The notes under the pieces: generated by a model | The model's database searches: none | Told to the model about the DNA's origin: nothing | Seen by the model: only the letters and a program-made list of their open reading frames with translations | Part shown: positions 25,518 to 34,002 of the stretch, piece by piece | Position numbering within the stretch: the stretch's first letter is position 1 | Layout: every line of letters begins with the position of its first letter | Program-made: the position numbers and the translations under genes | Assembly: GCA_003345555.1 (NCBI GenBank) | Contig: PRDJ01000037.1 | Location: 1 to 58,313, forward strand | Direction: 5' to 3' | DNA from: Candidatus Thorarchaeota archaeon | GTDB taxonomy: Archaea; Asgardarchaeota; Thorarchaeia; Thorarchaeales; Thorarchaeaceae | Length of the DNA: 58,313 bases

Positions 25518-25527
25518 CTTAAATAAG
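25518..25527 (-). promoter_or_regulatory. TATA box of the S8 protease gene at 22587-25481
   Basis: CTTATTTAAG on the minus strand lies about 40 bases before the ATG at 25481, predicting a transcript start near 25497 and a leader of about 16 or 40 bases depending on the start used. Confidence 0.5.
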
Positions 25528-25667
25528 CGTTTTCTTGGCGCAACGTTCCACTGGCCTTCTGGAGGTTGTTGAGGCCAACTACCTGATGAGAACGAAAACA
25601 TATCTTGTCGCACGAGCTTCCTTATGGACGTGGGAATTCAAATCCCTCATACAAGGAGAAGCTAGTC

Positions 25668-25958
25668 ATGAGTTCAAAACCACCTGTTTACGAGCGGCGC
25701 CTCCAGATTAAGCACTTCTTTGATGATCGGCAGACCGGGCAGACTAGGAGAACTTGGATGGAAGTCCATCTTCAGCTTCCCGAGAAGACCTCTGAAGGGT
25801 GGGTAAATGATGGGAGGCTCAGGCTGTCAATCGGCGAAGAACGAGACATCAAGGGGGCTTTCCTTCTTTCCGTCGACGAAGCATGCAGACTGATCAAGTC
25901 CCTTGAGATGACAGTGGAAGAGCATGAAGATGAGAAGGCAAAGCTCTGGAGAGAATGA
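25668..25958 (+). CDS. small soluble protein, unknown function
   Basis: The 96-residue product starts at ATG 25668 with AGGAG ten bases upstream; the frame opens earlier at 25605 without a site. It is beta-rich at first (ERRLQIKHFFDD, TWMEVHLQLPE, GRLRLSIGEERDI), then forms one amphipathic acidic helix (SVDEACRLIKSLEMTVEEHEDEK), as in small archaeal single-domain proteins. There are no Cys pairs or membrane segments. No family recognised. It is divergent from the protease at 25481 and followed by a coiled-coil membrane protein with its own promoter. Confidence 0.55.
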   Translation: MSSKPPVYERRLQIKHFFDDRQTGQTRRTWMEVHLQLPEKTSEGWVNDGRLRLSIGEERDIKGAFLLSVDEACRLIKSLEMTVEEHEDEKAKLWRE

Positions 25959-26037
25959 GCTTGCATGGTCCTGTCCGGGACCTTTATGCCGGGCGGCGCA
26001 TCCACACCACGTGAGCCCTCCAATACTTACACAGAAT

Positions 26038-26046
26038 ACATTTATG
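26038..26046 (+). promoter_or_regulatory. TATA-like element before the coiled-coil membrane protein gene
   Basis: ACATTTATG lies about 50 bases upstream of the TTG start at 26091 in an otherwise GC-balanced spacer. Confidence 0.35.
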
Positions 26047-26090
26047 CTCAGGCTTGCTGATTAGCTCAGGACGCCAACGGAGGTTTCGCT

Positions 26091-27206
26091 TTGACGTACT
26101 ACAGCCTGCCAGTGGGCATTGTTGGTAAGATTGATTTCGAGTTTCCGATGAGCGATCTTGTTGCAGTCATACCGTACGTTCTACCGTTGATCTTCGTCGG
26201 AACGTTGTTCGTTCTTTACCAGCGATATCTTCCTCGGGAAGGTCTGCGTCGGAACCTGTTCATTTTCTTAGGAGTGTTGTGCTTCGGGGTTTCGTTCTTC
26301 ATGGTTCTTTATTCTGGATTCGGTTCAGGGTGGTGGGGACCGCCTTCTTTCACCTTCGGTTCATGGTGGGCCTTCATGACTGGTCTGCAAGGCCTCACCG
26401 ATCTGGTATTCGGCTCAGTTGCCTTAGGTGTCCTATACGTCGCAATTGTGTGTGTACTATTCGGCGTCTTTGCCTACAAGATTATCGCGCCTCCGAACCC
26501 CGATTTCGTGAAGATGACTGAGGCGCTGAGGACTGCCAATGATGGGCTCAAGAGTGCGAAATCACAAGTCCAGAATCTTGAGAGTGAGAACAAGAGGATG
26601 AAAGAGTTCGTTTCTGAGAAAGAGGATACGCTTTCTTCTCTCCAGAGCCAGCTGGATGCACTCAAGTCGCAGGTCGGCGAGGGGAGCAAGTCTTTCACAG
26701 AGATGGAGGCCAAGCTCAAAGCGGCCACAACTCAGGCTGAGTCAGTTGCTAGCAAGGAAGAGGAACTGCTAGCTACCATGGCCCAGAAGGACCAAAGGAT
26801 AAGTTCATTGCAGGGAGAGCTGACCATTGCAAAATCAAAGCTCGAGCTTCCAAGGGCGATGCCCACAGGCGACTTGGCAACATTGAAGGCGGTTGAAACC
26901 AAGCTCAAAGCGGCAGAAGCCAAGCTCGAGAGCATGAATCGGAGAGCAGAGACTGCAACTGAAGTGGCGGACAGTGTAATCTCCGACCTCGCTCACCTGA
27001 TATCACAGGTCGAGTCGAGCAGATTAGATGCACAAGGCAAGAAGGCCATTACGACTCTCATAGAGAGCCTAGGCAAGGCTGTGAACCGAGTTTCTCGGCC
27101 GCCTGGCGAGAGGACCCCTGAAGAACCAAGAGTGGAAATGATAGGGGCTGTCATGATGATTCACGAAATCGTCGATACTATCAAGAAGATGACGAGGGGC
27201 ACTTGA
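26091..27206 (+). CDS. membrane protein with a cytoplasmic coiled coil
   Basis: The 371-residue product starts at TTG (26091) with GGAGG seven bases upstream. Three membrane helices lie at about residues 24-46, 54-77 and 103-132. They are followed by a long heptad-patterned helical region (about 138-290) rich in Lys, Glu, Ala and Ser, with segments such as SAKSQVQNLESENKRMKEF and LQSQLDALKSQ. The C-terminal 70 residues are helical and less regular. The topology suggests a membrane scaffold whose coil projects into the cytoplasm, but no partner is evident. It lies between two secreted subtilase genes, with no operon link visible. Confidence 0.65.
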   Translation: MTYYSLPVGIVGKIDFEFPMSDLVAVIPYVLPLIFVGTLFVLYQRYLPREGLRRNLFIFLGVLCFGVSFFMVLYSGFGSGWWGPPSFTFGSWWAFMTGLQGLTDLVFGSVALGVLYVAIVCVLFGVFAYKIIAPPNPDFVKMTEALRTANDGLKSAKSQVQNLESENKRMKEFVSEKEDTLSSLQSQLDALKSQVGEGSKSFTEMEAKLKAATTQAESVASKEEELLATMAQKDQRISSLQGELTIAKSKLELPRAMPTGDLATLKAVETKLKAAEAKLESMNRRAETATEVADSVISDLAHLISQVESSRLDAQGKKAITTLIESLGKAVNRVSRPPGERTPEEPRVEMIGAVMMIHEIVDTIKKMTRGT

Positions 27207-27232
27207 GCCCCCGATAATCCTCTGCTTGCTGC

Positions 27233-27259
27233 CTCTCGCCTTCGTCTTTTCAGCGAGAG
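27233..27259 (+). terminator. hairpin after the coiled-coil membrane protein gene
   Basis: CTCTCGC (27233-27239) pairs with GCGAGAG (27253-27259); with one bulged base the stem extends by CTG/CAG. It begins 26 bases past the stop at 27206. There is no T-run after it, but the position suits a 3-prime-end hairpin. Confidence 0.45.
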
Positions 27260-27335
27260 CAGAGAGATTGTATGATTAAGGATGTAGGGTCTATGGGTCT
27301 AATTGGGGTCTATAACAGCCAGCCTTGACAGAAGG

Positions 27336-27344
27336 CTTATTAAG
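27336..27344 (+). promoter_or_regulatory. TATA box of the 1606-residue subtilase gene
   Basis: CTTATTAAG lies inside a near-palindrome (GGCTTATTAAGAGCC). It predicts a transcript start near 27365, about 150 bases before the ATG, so the mRNA would carry a long leader. Confidence 0.45.
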
Positions 27345-27404
27345 AGCCTCTAGCCGGAGTGATATTCAATCACACGAGCTACAGAGAACGCGTTAGAGGA
27401 GAGA

Positions 27405-27504
27405 CGTCTGTTAGCCCGTTGGGCCGTGTGTTTCAGACGGTAGAGGTATGCGGCAGAGAGATGGTCATCGATGACGATTTCATTCTCTGCCATGGGTTCT
27501 CTGC
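27405..27504 (+). promoter_or_regulatory. structured 5-prime leader with competing hairpins
   Basis: The predicted leader of the 27517 gene holds two nested structures. CGTCTG (27405-27410) pairs with CAGACG (27434-27439), enclosing GCCC/GGGC (27414-27417 with 27421-27424). GGCAGAGA (27452-27459) pairs with TCTCTGCC (27484-27491), enclosing the perfect palindrome GTCATCGATGAC (27464-27475). A second TTCTCTGC at 27497-27504, just before the ribosome binding site, could pair with the same GCAGAGA strand instead, giving mutually exclusive folds. No known riboswitch class is recognised. Confidence 0.5.
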
Positions 27505-27516
27505 TCAGCGTGAGGG

Positions 27517-30500
27517 ATGAGAAAAAAGATGAATAACTTACGAAGTCTCGCGGCTATGATGCTGCTGGCCGCAATGCTTGTCGGCATGACCGGCATTGCT
27601 CCGGCTGCTCCCATGGCCAGAACGAATTCGCAGGTTGTCTCAACATCATCCTTGCTAACCGAGTCAGTCCTAAACGACTGGGTAACATACTTGGACGAGG
27701 TCCGTCCCGAAACCAAGCTAGACTCCAAGCTCATGTCCTACAGGGAGACTGGAGCTGTACCCTTGGACGTTGCTGTCAGTGCGGATGGCAGACCATCAGT
27801 CTTGATAGCTGTCGCCAAGGGTGCAGACATGGAAGGCCTGAAGTCGATTGTCGATGTGCAATGGATGCTCGACTTCAAGGTCGCAGTCGTTGTCAGTGCC
27901 TATGTAGGCAGAGCGAATCTCGAGAAGCTCGAGAGCTTCAAGGGTGTAGCAGGCATTCTGTCGGACCAATTATACAAGGCGAGAGTGAATGGCATTGAGC
28001 CTCGACCTACACTGGACTATCAGGTGGTCGACGAACCCGCCATGTACAAGACCAAGGAGATAATCGGTGCAAATGATGTGGTCACAACCTACGGCTATAT
28101 TGGAACCGATGCCGTTGTTGGTGTCTGTGACACCGGTGTTGACTTCAGCCATCCTGACTTGCAGGGCGCGATCTACTTTGATCCAGTGACCGGCATGCCG
28201 GCCAGCTTCGATCCGAGCGGATTTGGCGTTGGTCTCACGATGTACCGCTTCAACCTGACCGCCGTCAATGCAACTTGGTGGACTAGTCTGTCATCGTGGA
28301 ACAAACTCACCAGTGTGGACCCAGTAACCCACAAGATCTACATACCGGGGACATGGAACCCGAACACCAACAACTTGAACAGTCTGAGGCCCCTGAACGA
28401 CTGGATAAGCGTGTACCTGACTGGATGGTGGGGTGATGCATATCCTAATCAGGCCAACCTGACAGAGTTCTACACCAATGTGATGCGGCAACGGCACGAA
28501 GTACCGAACGCAAGCACGTACATGTACAACGGCGTTCCCACTTTCTTTGCAGGCTGGATCTTCCAGCAGAGGGACGAACCATACCTGAAGGCCTTCGCAC
28601 CTGCTGTCGTGATGAACGGCAGCTCATCGTCGAACGCTAGGCTGATAATCGACTGGGAGACAGCTAACGCTTACACCCAGTTCTGGAACTTGGCCATCAA
28701 CTACGGTGCGCTAGACTTCAATGTCACAGCCGACCGTGACTACATCGAGGGTCTGGGTGACTGGAACTTCACTGACAACTTGGAGGCCGGTGAATGGTAT
28801 TGTAACAACGGCAACCTCGGAGTCAACCACATTGTGCTTGCTCACGACTACACCGGCGACGGTATCGCTGACTTCGGTCTCGGTGCGATTTGTACTTCCC
28901 AGGAACGCATTGGCTATGGTGTTGGCCTAGTCGAGGGCTTCACTCTGGGCGGACGCATGGTGGCCATTCTGTATGACACTGGTGCTCACGGCACTTTCGT
29001 TTCAGGCCAGATTGCTGGCCGTGGTGTGCTTGAGTACCCAGTCGGTCTGAACGGCGCAACGCATAAGCTGTACGGAGTAGCTAACGGTAGCAAGCTCATC
29101 GGTGAGATGGTGATTGGTACCGGATCGCACTTGGCTGCAAACGTGTGGGAGGCAGGGTTTGTCTACAACTCGACCTCAGGATACTTCGAGTGGAGTGCGA
29201 CGAGCGGTCACCAAGCTATTGTGTCAAGCAACTCTTGGGGCTGGGTCGCTCCTGAGTACCTTGAGCTGCAGCCTCTGTACTCTCTGATGTACGCAGCATT
29301 GTCGACGCCGGGATTCTTCGATGTCAGCTATCCTGGAATTCTGTACTGCTTCTCAGCAGGCAACTCAGGTCCGGGCTATGCAACAATCGGCGCGCCGTGT
29401 GCTGCACAAATCCTCTCGGTAGGTGCTTCTACAAGCTACCACACATTCGACAACTCCTACGGTCCGAACCAAGGCTACGATCAGATTGCTGACTTCTCAT
29501 CAAGAGGTCCGCTGTCGACCGGATATCCTAAGCCTGATGTACTCGCACCAGGAAGGAACACCTTTGGTATCGTGCCAGGACAGGGTGACTACCTGCTGTC
29601 GTTTGTGGTGGATCTCGGATGGGATGGACCATTCCCGCTCTATGCAACATACGCCGGTACGAGCATGGCATGCCCGATGGTGGCTGGAGTCGTTGCTCTG
29701 CTGGCCGAGGCGACTGCAGGAACAGCTCTGCCTGATGAATACAAGACAATCATACAGAGCACAGCCAAGGACCTCGGTCTCGACGGAATGAGCCAAGGCT
29801 TCGGTCGTGTCGATGCAAAGGCAGCCGTTGACTATGTGGAGGAAGTGGGCTCAGGTGTCGTTTGGGGAACCTACGACTCCACAATCAACTACGGATCTGT
29901 CGTAGCTGAGGCTTGGGCCTACTACATGGACGGCTCGACCGGATGGACTGGTGGTGGATCTGGTATCTTCATCAACAGCACTATAATGCCTACCACATTC
30001 TTGGATTCCAGTCTGTACTACGGTGTTGTATTACCGGGTGAGACCCGGAACACCACGATGTTCGGTGAGTACGCAAACGGTACCTATGTTGGCGATGCTG
30101 ACTTCTCTTGGGCCAGTTACGGCTATGAGGTCGATCAAGTCACGAGACTGGTCTGGGAAACGTTCATTTACAACGAGACCACTTCAACGGGTGCAGACAG
30201 CATCAAAGCTGGATGGTTCGATCTGCAGACCGAGCTGGGCTCCAACTGGGCTAACTTCGCTGCTGCTCAGTATGCAACAATCTTGCTCGGAGGTCCGACG
30301 AGTTTGGATAACCTGCTGTGGGCTTTCGTCTTTGATTGGACTGACACGAGCCCTGTCAACGGAATCCCTGACTACTACGACCCGATCAGCGGATTGGGTG
30401 ATGAGCTGACAAGGATTCAGTACGGTGGGGACATGCACACCATCAAGATGGACCTCAGCAGCATGAACGGAGTCGGCTCAGTCTTCTCGTACACCCCGAT

Positions 30501-32337
30501 TGTTGCCATTCATGACGACACCATCTGGGGCTGGCCGTACACAGGCGGTACCGAGCTGAACGTGACCATAATCACTTGGAAGCATGTTGCCAACTCAGAG
30601 CTTAGAGTGAGCGACAAAGATGTCTCACATCTGTGGGTCAACCTCACAGTTCCCAACGATGCAGAGCCGGGTGTCCATGAGGGCTACCTAGATGTCGGTG
30701 GACTTTACAGGATCCCATACTCGTACTTCGTAGGGACCGAAATCACCACAGCTAAGGGCGAAGAGACAGCCGTTGCCAGCGGGTACGGCAAAGTGCTGAA
30801 CCCAATGGAACTGGGTGCGAGCTTCCTGAGCCAGGATTCCTACTACACATCCCAGTCGGCTGATCACCACTCGTTCATCGTGCTTGTCAGCAACACCTCG
30901 GCCAACTACATTGGTGCCAAGGTCGAGTGGGCTGATGCAGAGAGCAGTTTCGATGTGGCGATAGTTGACATGACTGGTGCGGAGCTAGGAACCTCACTGG
31001 ATGCGAACAGGACATGGAGTGGTAGTGCTTCTGCCATAGGAGAGCTGTCAGCGGTTCCAGGAGACTACATAGTCTATGTAACAACCAATGACCTCAAGTA
31101 TGACGCTCTACCCTACAACTTCACCCTGAGTGTGATGTGTTGGACAGAGATTCCTGCACCAACGCTCACGCTGTCCTATCGCTCCAACAACAACCCCGCA
31201 TACACAGCCATCACTGCTGGCGGAACAGCATCGGGTGACCATGTCCGGATCAACGCAACTTGGACCGACGCCGTGCTGCAAGGAATGCCAGACTACAAGG
31301 TGACTTCGATTGAGATGAGACTCCTGAAGGGTGTTCTATTCACTAGGACTGTTGACTTAGTGATTCCAGAGAGTGGATACGACCCGACCACAGGGTATCC
31401 AAGCTCTGCGACTCCCCTCGAGCTAGATCAGTTTGTTTGGGTTCTTGTGCCTGGCATTACCGTAGGAGCCAACGTCAGAATATCTATTGATTTCACAGTC
31501 GCCGATTGTGATATCTATGGATACTGGGCTGACACGGATAATAGCACTTGGACCTGGCAGACCGACATCCTCGAACTCGAGATGGTGAGTGGTGCCGTAC
31601 CTGAGCATACCTCGTTCGTCTCCGAACGAGATGGCACATTGGCGTTGGGCTTATTCGACTACTCTGGCGAAGCTGGTGAAGCGTACGTTACCGTCGATAC
31701 GAGGGCGGGCATTGAGCCTTCTTCAGTCTATGGCAACACCTTCGAAATCGACACCTACCTACTAGGCAACATTGGCGGGTTCTCTGTGCTGGTCTCTAGC
31801 GATTCAGGAACGAATCTCGTGTTCTCACGGGAGATTGCAGGACTTACATTCGAGAACTTCTTCTCGCCGCAAATCGCTTCTGTGACAGTCACTGGGACTG
31901 GAGCGGTCAAGACAATCACTTGGACCGCCGCTTCCGACCTGAACGTTGGTGACGAACACTTCTACGAGATTTACCTCTCGTCTGACAATGGAGTGACTTA
32001 CCAGCTGATGGCAGTTCACCAGTCCGCGACGAGCTACGCCTGGGACTCAACCGGATTCCTCCAAACCAACTACACCGTCAAGATCCTTGCGTTCGACAAT
32101 GATCCGGCCTACAACAACGCAAGCTATGGCCACTACTGGCCTGGTCTGACTGGTTCGAGGGTATCTGCTCCGTTCGTAGCAGGCACAGTGACAACACCGA
32201 CAACCTCTATCACAACGACCACGACCACAACTATACCAGTTGGACCAGGAATTGATCCGCTCTGGATTGGTCTGTTTGGTGGCATCGGTGTCGGCATCTT
32301 GGTCATACTGATCCTGTTCCTAGTCAGGAAGAAGTAA
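27517..32337 (+). CDS. giant membrane-anchored S8 subtilisin-like protease with a Thr-rich stalk
   Basis: The product is 1606 residues from ATG 27517; the ATG at 27529 fits the upstream GAGGG about as well. A signal peptide ends near residue 30 (APAAP). The triad is complete: D205 (VGVCDTGVDFSHPDL), H491 (GAHGTFVSGQIAG), oxyanion N616 (SAGNSGPG) and S716 (YAGTSMACPMVAG). About 285 residues separate D and H, against a few dozen in simple subtilisins. The insert is rich in Trp, Tyr and Asn and probably forms an extra domain. Beta-sandwich regions fill residues 770-1550. A Thr-rich stalk (TTTTTTT), a helix and the terminal RKK anchor it to the cell surface. It is monocistronic, with a structured leader and a strong terminator. 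Confidence 0.92.
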   Translation: MRKKMNNLRSLAAMMLLAAMLVGMTGIAPAAPMARTNSQVVSTSSLLTESVLNDWVTYLDEVRPETKLDSKLMSYRETGAVPLDVAVSADGRPSVLIAVAKGADMEGLKSIVDVQWMLDFKVAVVVSAYVGRANLEKLESFKGVAGILSDQLYKARVNGIEPRPTLDYQVVDEPAMYKTKEIIGANDVVTTYGYIGTDAVVGVCDTGVDFSHPDLQGAIYFDPVTGMPASFDPSGFGVGLTMYRFNLTAVNATWWTSLSSWNKLTSVDPVTHKIYIPGTWNPNTNNLNSLRPLNDWISVYLTGWWGDAYPNQANLTEFYTNVMRQRHEVPNASTYMYNGVPTFFAGWIFQQRDEPYLKAFAPAVVMNGSSSSNARLIIDWETANAYTQFWNLAINYGALDFNVTADRDYIEGLGDWNFTDNLEAGEWYCNNGNLGVNHIVLAHDYTGDGIADFGLGAICTSQERIGYGVGLVEGFTLGGRMVAILYDTGAHGTFVSGQIAGRGVLEYPVGLNGATHKLYGVANGSKLIGEMVIGTGSHLAANVWEAGFVYNSTSGYFEWSATSGHQAIVSSNSWGWVAPEYLELQPLYSLMYAALSTPGFFDVSYPGILYCFSAGNSGPGYATIGAPCAAQILSVGASTSYHTFDNSYGPNQGYDQIADFSSRGPLSTGYPKPDVLAPGRNTFGIVPGQGDYLLSFVVDLGWDGPFPLYATYAGTSMACPMVAGVVALLAEATAGTALPDEYKTIIQSTAKDLGLDGMSQGFGRVDAKAAVDYVEEVGSGVVWGTYDSTINYGSVVAEAWAYYMDGSTGWTGGGSGIFINSTIMPTTFLDSSLYYGVVLPGETRNTTMFGEYANGTYVGDADFSWASYGYEVDQVTRLVWETFIYNETTSTGADSIKAGWFDLQTELGSNWANFAAAQYATILLGGPTSLDNLLWAFVFDWTDTSPVNGIPDYYDPISGLGDELTRIQYGGDMHTIKMDLSSMNGVGSVFSYTPIVAIHDDTIWGWPYTGGTELNVTIITWKHVANSELRVSDKDVSHLWVNLTVPNDAEPGVHEGYLDVGGLYRIPYSYFVGTEITTAKGEETAVASGYGKVLNPMELGASFLSQDSYYTSQSADHHSFIVLVSNTSANYIGAKVEWADAESSFDVAIVDMTGAELGTSLDANRTWSGSASAIGELSAVPGDYIVYVTTNDLKYDALPYNFTLSVMCWTEIPAPTLTLSYRSNNNPAYTAITAGGTASGDHVRINATWTDAVLQGMPDYKVTSIEMRLLKGVLFTRTVDLVIPESGYDPTTGYPSSATPLELDQFVWVLVPGITVGANVRISIDFTVADCDIYGYWADTDNSTWTWQTDILELEMVSGAVPEHTSFVSERDGTLALGLFDYSGEAGEAYVTVDTRAGIEPSSVYGNTFEIDTYLLGNIGGFSVLVSSDSGTNLVFSREIAGLTFENFFSPQIASVTVTGTGAVKTITWTAASDLNVGDEHFYEIYLSSDNGVTYQLMAVHQSATSYAWDSTGFLQTNYTVKILAFDNDPAYNNASYGHYWPGLTGSRVSAPFVAGTVTTPTTSITTTTTTTIPVGPGIDPLWIGLFGGIGVGILVILILFLVRKK

Positions 32338-32350
32338 GCTAGAACAACAA

Positions 32351-32385
32351 TATGGGGACTATCTGTCCCCATACCTTTCTTTTTT
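32351..32385 (+). terminator. strong intrinsic-type terminator after the 1606-residue subtilase
   Basis: TATGGGGAC (32351-32359) pairs perfectly with GTCCCCATA (32365-32373) around a five-base loop and is followed by CCTTTCTTTTTTC. It starts 14 bases after the stop. The bacterial-style stem plus T-run is unusually clear for this window. Confidence 0.8.
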
Positions 32386-32445
32386 CGCTTCTTGTTAGCG
32401 GGCAATTACGAGCACGGTTCAAGCGCTGTCAGGATTCGGCTCATC

Positions 32446-33459
32446 TCACTTCTGGGGCGTTTCAAGTCGGAGCCGCGACATCACCTCAGGGTTTACGATG
32501 TTAGGCGGTCGCGCTCCCCTCAGTGCCGCAATAAGATTGTCTGCACACATCACAGCCATCTTTGATCTCGTGGCGAAGCTAGCGCTACCTATATGTGGCG
32601 CCAGTACAACGTTGGGAAGTCTCATTAGCATACTGCTCATGGGCAGCGGCTCATCCGTGAAAACGTCGAGTCCGGCTGCATGCAAACGCTTGGAGGACAA
32701 TGCTTCTGCCAAAGCTGCTTCGTCGATAATGGGTCCTCTGGAGGTATTCACTAGGACTGCGTTCTCTTTCATCATAGCTAGCTCGTTTCTCCCAATCATT
32801 TTCCTCGTTTGGTCCGTCAGAGGAACGTGGATTGTCACAATGTCCGACCGATTAAGGAGACTTGGAAGATCGGTTCTTGTGGCCCCCGTCTCCTTCTCAA
32901 TTCCCTTCGCCGCGTCAGTCTCCGAGACATCAGCATACAGAATCTTCATGGAGAACCCCTTTGCCCTGCGGGCCACAGCTGCCCCGATTCTTCCCATTCC
33001 TACGATACCAAGTGTTGCACCGTAAATATCGATGCCGAGCAACAGTTGAGGTATCCAAGCTACCCGCCATTGACCTGAACGAACGTATCGGTCTGCTTCA
33101 GCTACTCTGCGGGACGCAGCCATTATCAGTGCCCATGCAAGATCAGCGGTGGTTTCAGTGAGCACGCCCGGCGTGTTCGTAACGATAATACCCCGTTTGG
33201 TTGCTGCCCTGACGTCGATGTTGTCATAACCGACTGCATATTGAGCAATCACTCTCAGCTCGGGCAATGCCTTGATTACGTCGCCATTGATAGGATCCGA
33301 CAAGAGCGATACTAGCCCTACACAGTCTCTCGCGTTCTCCGCGATTTCTTTTGCCGACGGAGGTGTCTCGGGCTCCCAGACAGAAGTTTCGAATTCACTC
33401 CTAATGATTTCAAGGCCTTTGTCCGGGATTCTTCTCGTTACAAAGACGCGCATGGCCAT
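32446..33459 (-). CDS. D-2-hydroxyacid dehydrogenase (glyoxylate/hydroxypyruvate reductase or phosphoglycerate dehydrogenase type)
   Basis: The 337-residue NAD(P)H enzyme starts at ATG 33459 (another ATG two codons later). It has the split substrate domain and a Rossmann domain with GIVGMGRIGAAVARRA, and the catalytic triad R241 (NTSRGPIIDE), E270 (DVFTDEP) and H289 (APHIGSA). The N-terminal half carries IAQYAVGYDNIDV and TNTPGVLTETTADL. Overall it is closest to archaeal glyoxylate reductases. Without the regulatory C-terminal domain of SerA it could still act as a short phosphoglycerate dehydrogenase, which would complete a serine pathway with serC. Choosing between substrates needs phylogeny or assay. 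It is cytosolic. Confidence 0.9.
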   Translation of the reverse strand: MAMRVFVTRRIPDKGLEIIRSEFETSVWEPETPPSAKEIAENARDCVGLVSLLSDPINGDVIKALPELRVIAQYAVGYDNIDVRAATKRGIIVTNTPGVLTETTADLAWALIMAASRRVAEADRYVRSGQWRVAWIPQLLLGIDIYGATLGIVGMGRIGAAVARRAKGFSMKILYADVSETDAAKGIEKETGATRTDLPSLLNRSDIVTIHVPLTDQTRKMIGRNELAMMKENAVLVNTSRGPIIDEAALAEALSSKRLHAAGLDVFTDEPLPMSSMLMRLPNVVLAPHIGSASFATRSKMAVMCADNLIAALRGARPPNIVNPEVMSRLRLETPQK

Positions 33460-33599
33460 TTCCGATTCGCCTTCAGAGGTGTGATTGGCACTAGTCTAAG
33501 GAAAAGCTTGCTCTTCAATGATACTGCTTGAGGGACAGTACTCATGACTCAGATTCGGGTAGCTACTCAATTTCGATACGGACTGCGTACAAACGTTTG

Positions 33600-33608
33600 C
33601 TTATATCC
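33600..33608 (+). promoter_or_regulatory. TATA box before the winged-helix gene
   Basis: CTTATATCC lies about 55 bases upstream of the GTG start at 33661; the predicted transcript start is near 33630, giving a leader of about 30 bases. Confidence 0.5.
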
Positions 33609-33660
33609 GGCAAGAGGAAGGCATGCCTAGAGCATTCGACCCAGCTCACAAACGAAAGAC

Positions 33661-33942
33661 GTGATTGGGATGAGCATATCTTTTGATTTGCCTCGGAGCG
33701 CCATAATTGTCTTGGACCGCCTGACACACGAGGGGCCGATGACACCGAAGGACATAAGCAACAAGGTGAATCTTGCACCCCGGACGGTTTCTTTCGCACT
33801 CAGGAAATTGATGGGTCACGAGCTCTGCAGGAAGATACCGAACCTTCTCGACATGCGACAGCCTCTGTATCTGGCAAATCTGGAGAGAGCTAGGGATCTT
33901 CAAGTACAGTTCCAGCATGTCTTCAAGCAGTTCATGATTTAG
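33661..33942 (+). CDS. winged helix-turn-helix DNA-binding protein (MarR-like)
   Basis: The product is 93 residues from GTG 33661, or 90 from the ATG at 33670. The core (about residues 12-65) is a winged helix: SAIIVLDRLTHEGPMTPKDISNKVNL is the positioning helix and first helix of the reader, APRTVSFALRKLMGHELCRKI the recognition helix and wing start. A short C-terminal helix (LQVQFQHVFKQF) could serve dimerisation. It is probably a local transcription regulator with no ligand domain. It lies between a divergent dehydrogenase and a convergent CitG-like gene; the target is unknown. Confidence 0.75.
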   Translation: MIGMSISFDLPRSAIIVLDRLTHEGPMTPKDISNKVNLAPRTVSFALRKLMGHELCRKIPNLLDMRQPLYLANLERARDLQVQFQHVFKQFMI

Positions 33943-34002
33943 TGACTGTGGTTCTAGCTGTCATCACGACTCTCACGGATTCACCTGCGCCCAACGTTCC
34001 AT

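Noticed and set aside
25629..25645. TTCAAATCCC resembling a tRNA T-arm before the gene at 25668
   Set aside because: The flanking bases do not pair as a five-base T-stem and no acceptor or anticodon stem can be formed around it.
33623..33664. 13-codon upstream frame (MPRAFDPAHKRKT) with GAGGAAGG, ending across the winged-helix start
   Set aside because: It looks like a leader peptide, but the TATA box at 33600-33608 predicts a transcript start after its ATG. It would need a different promoter.
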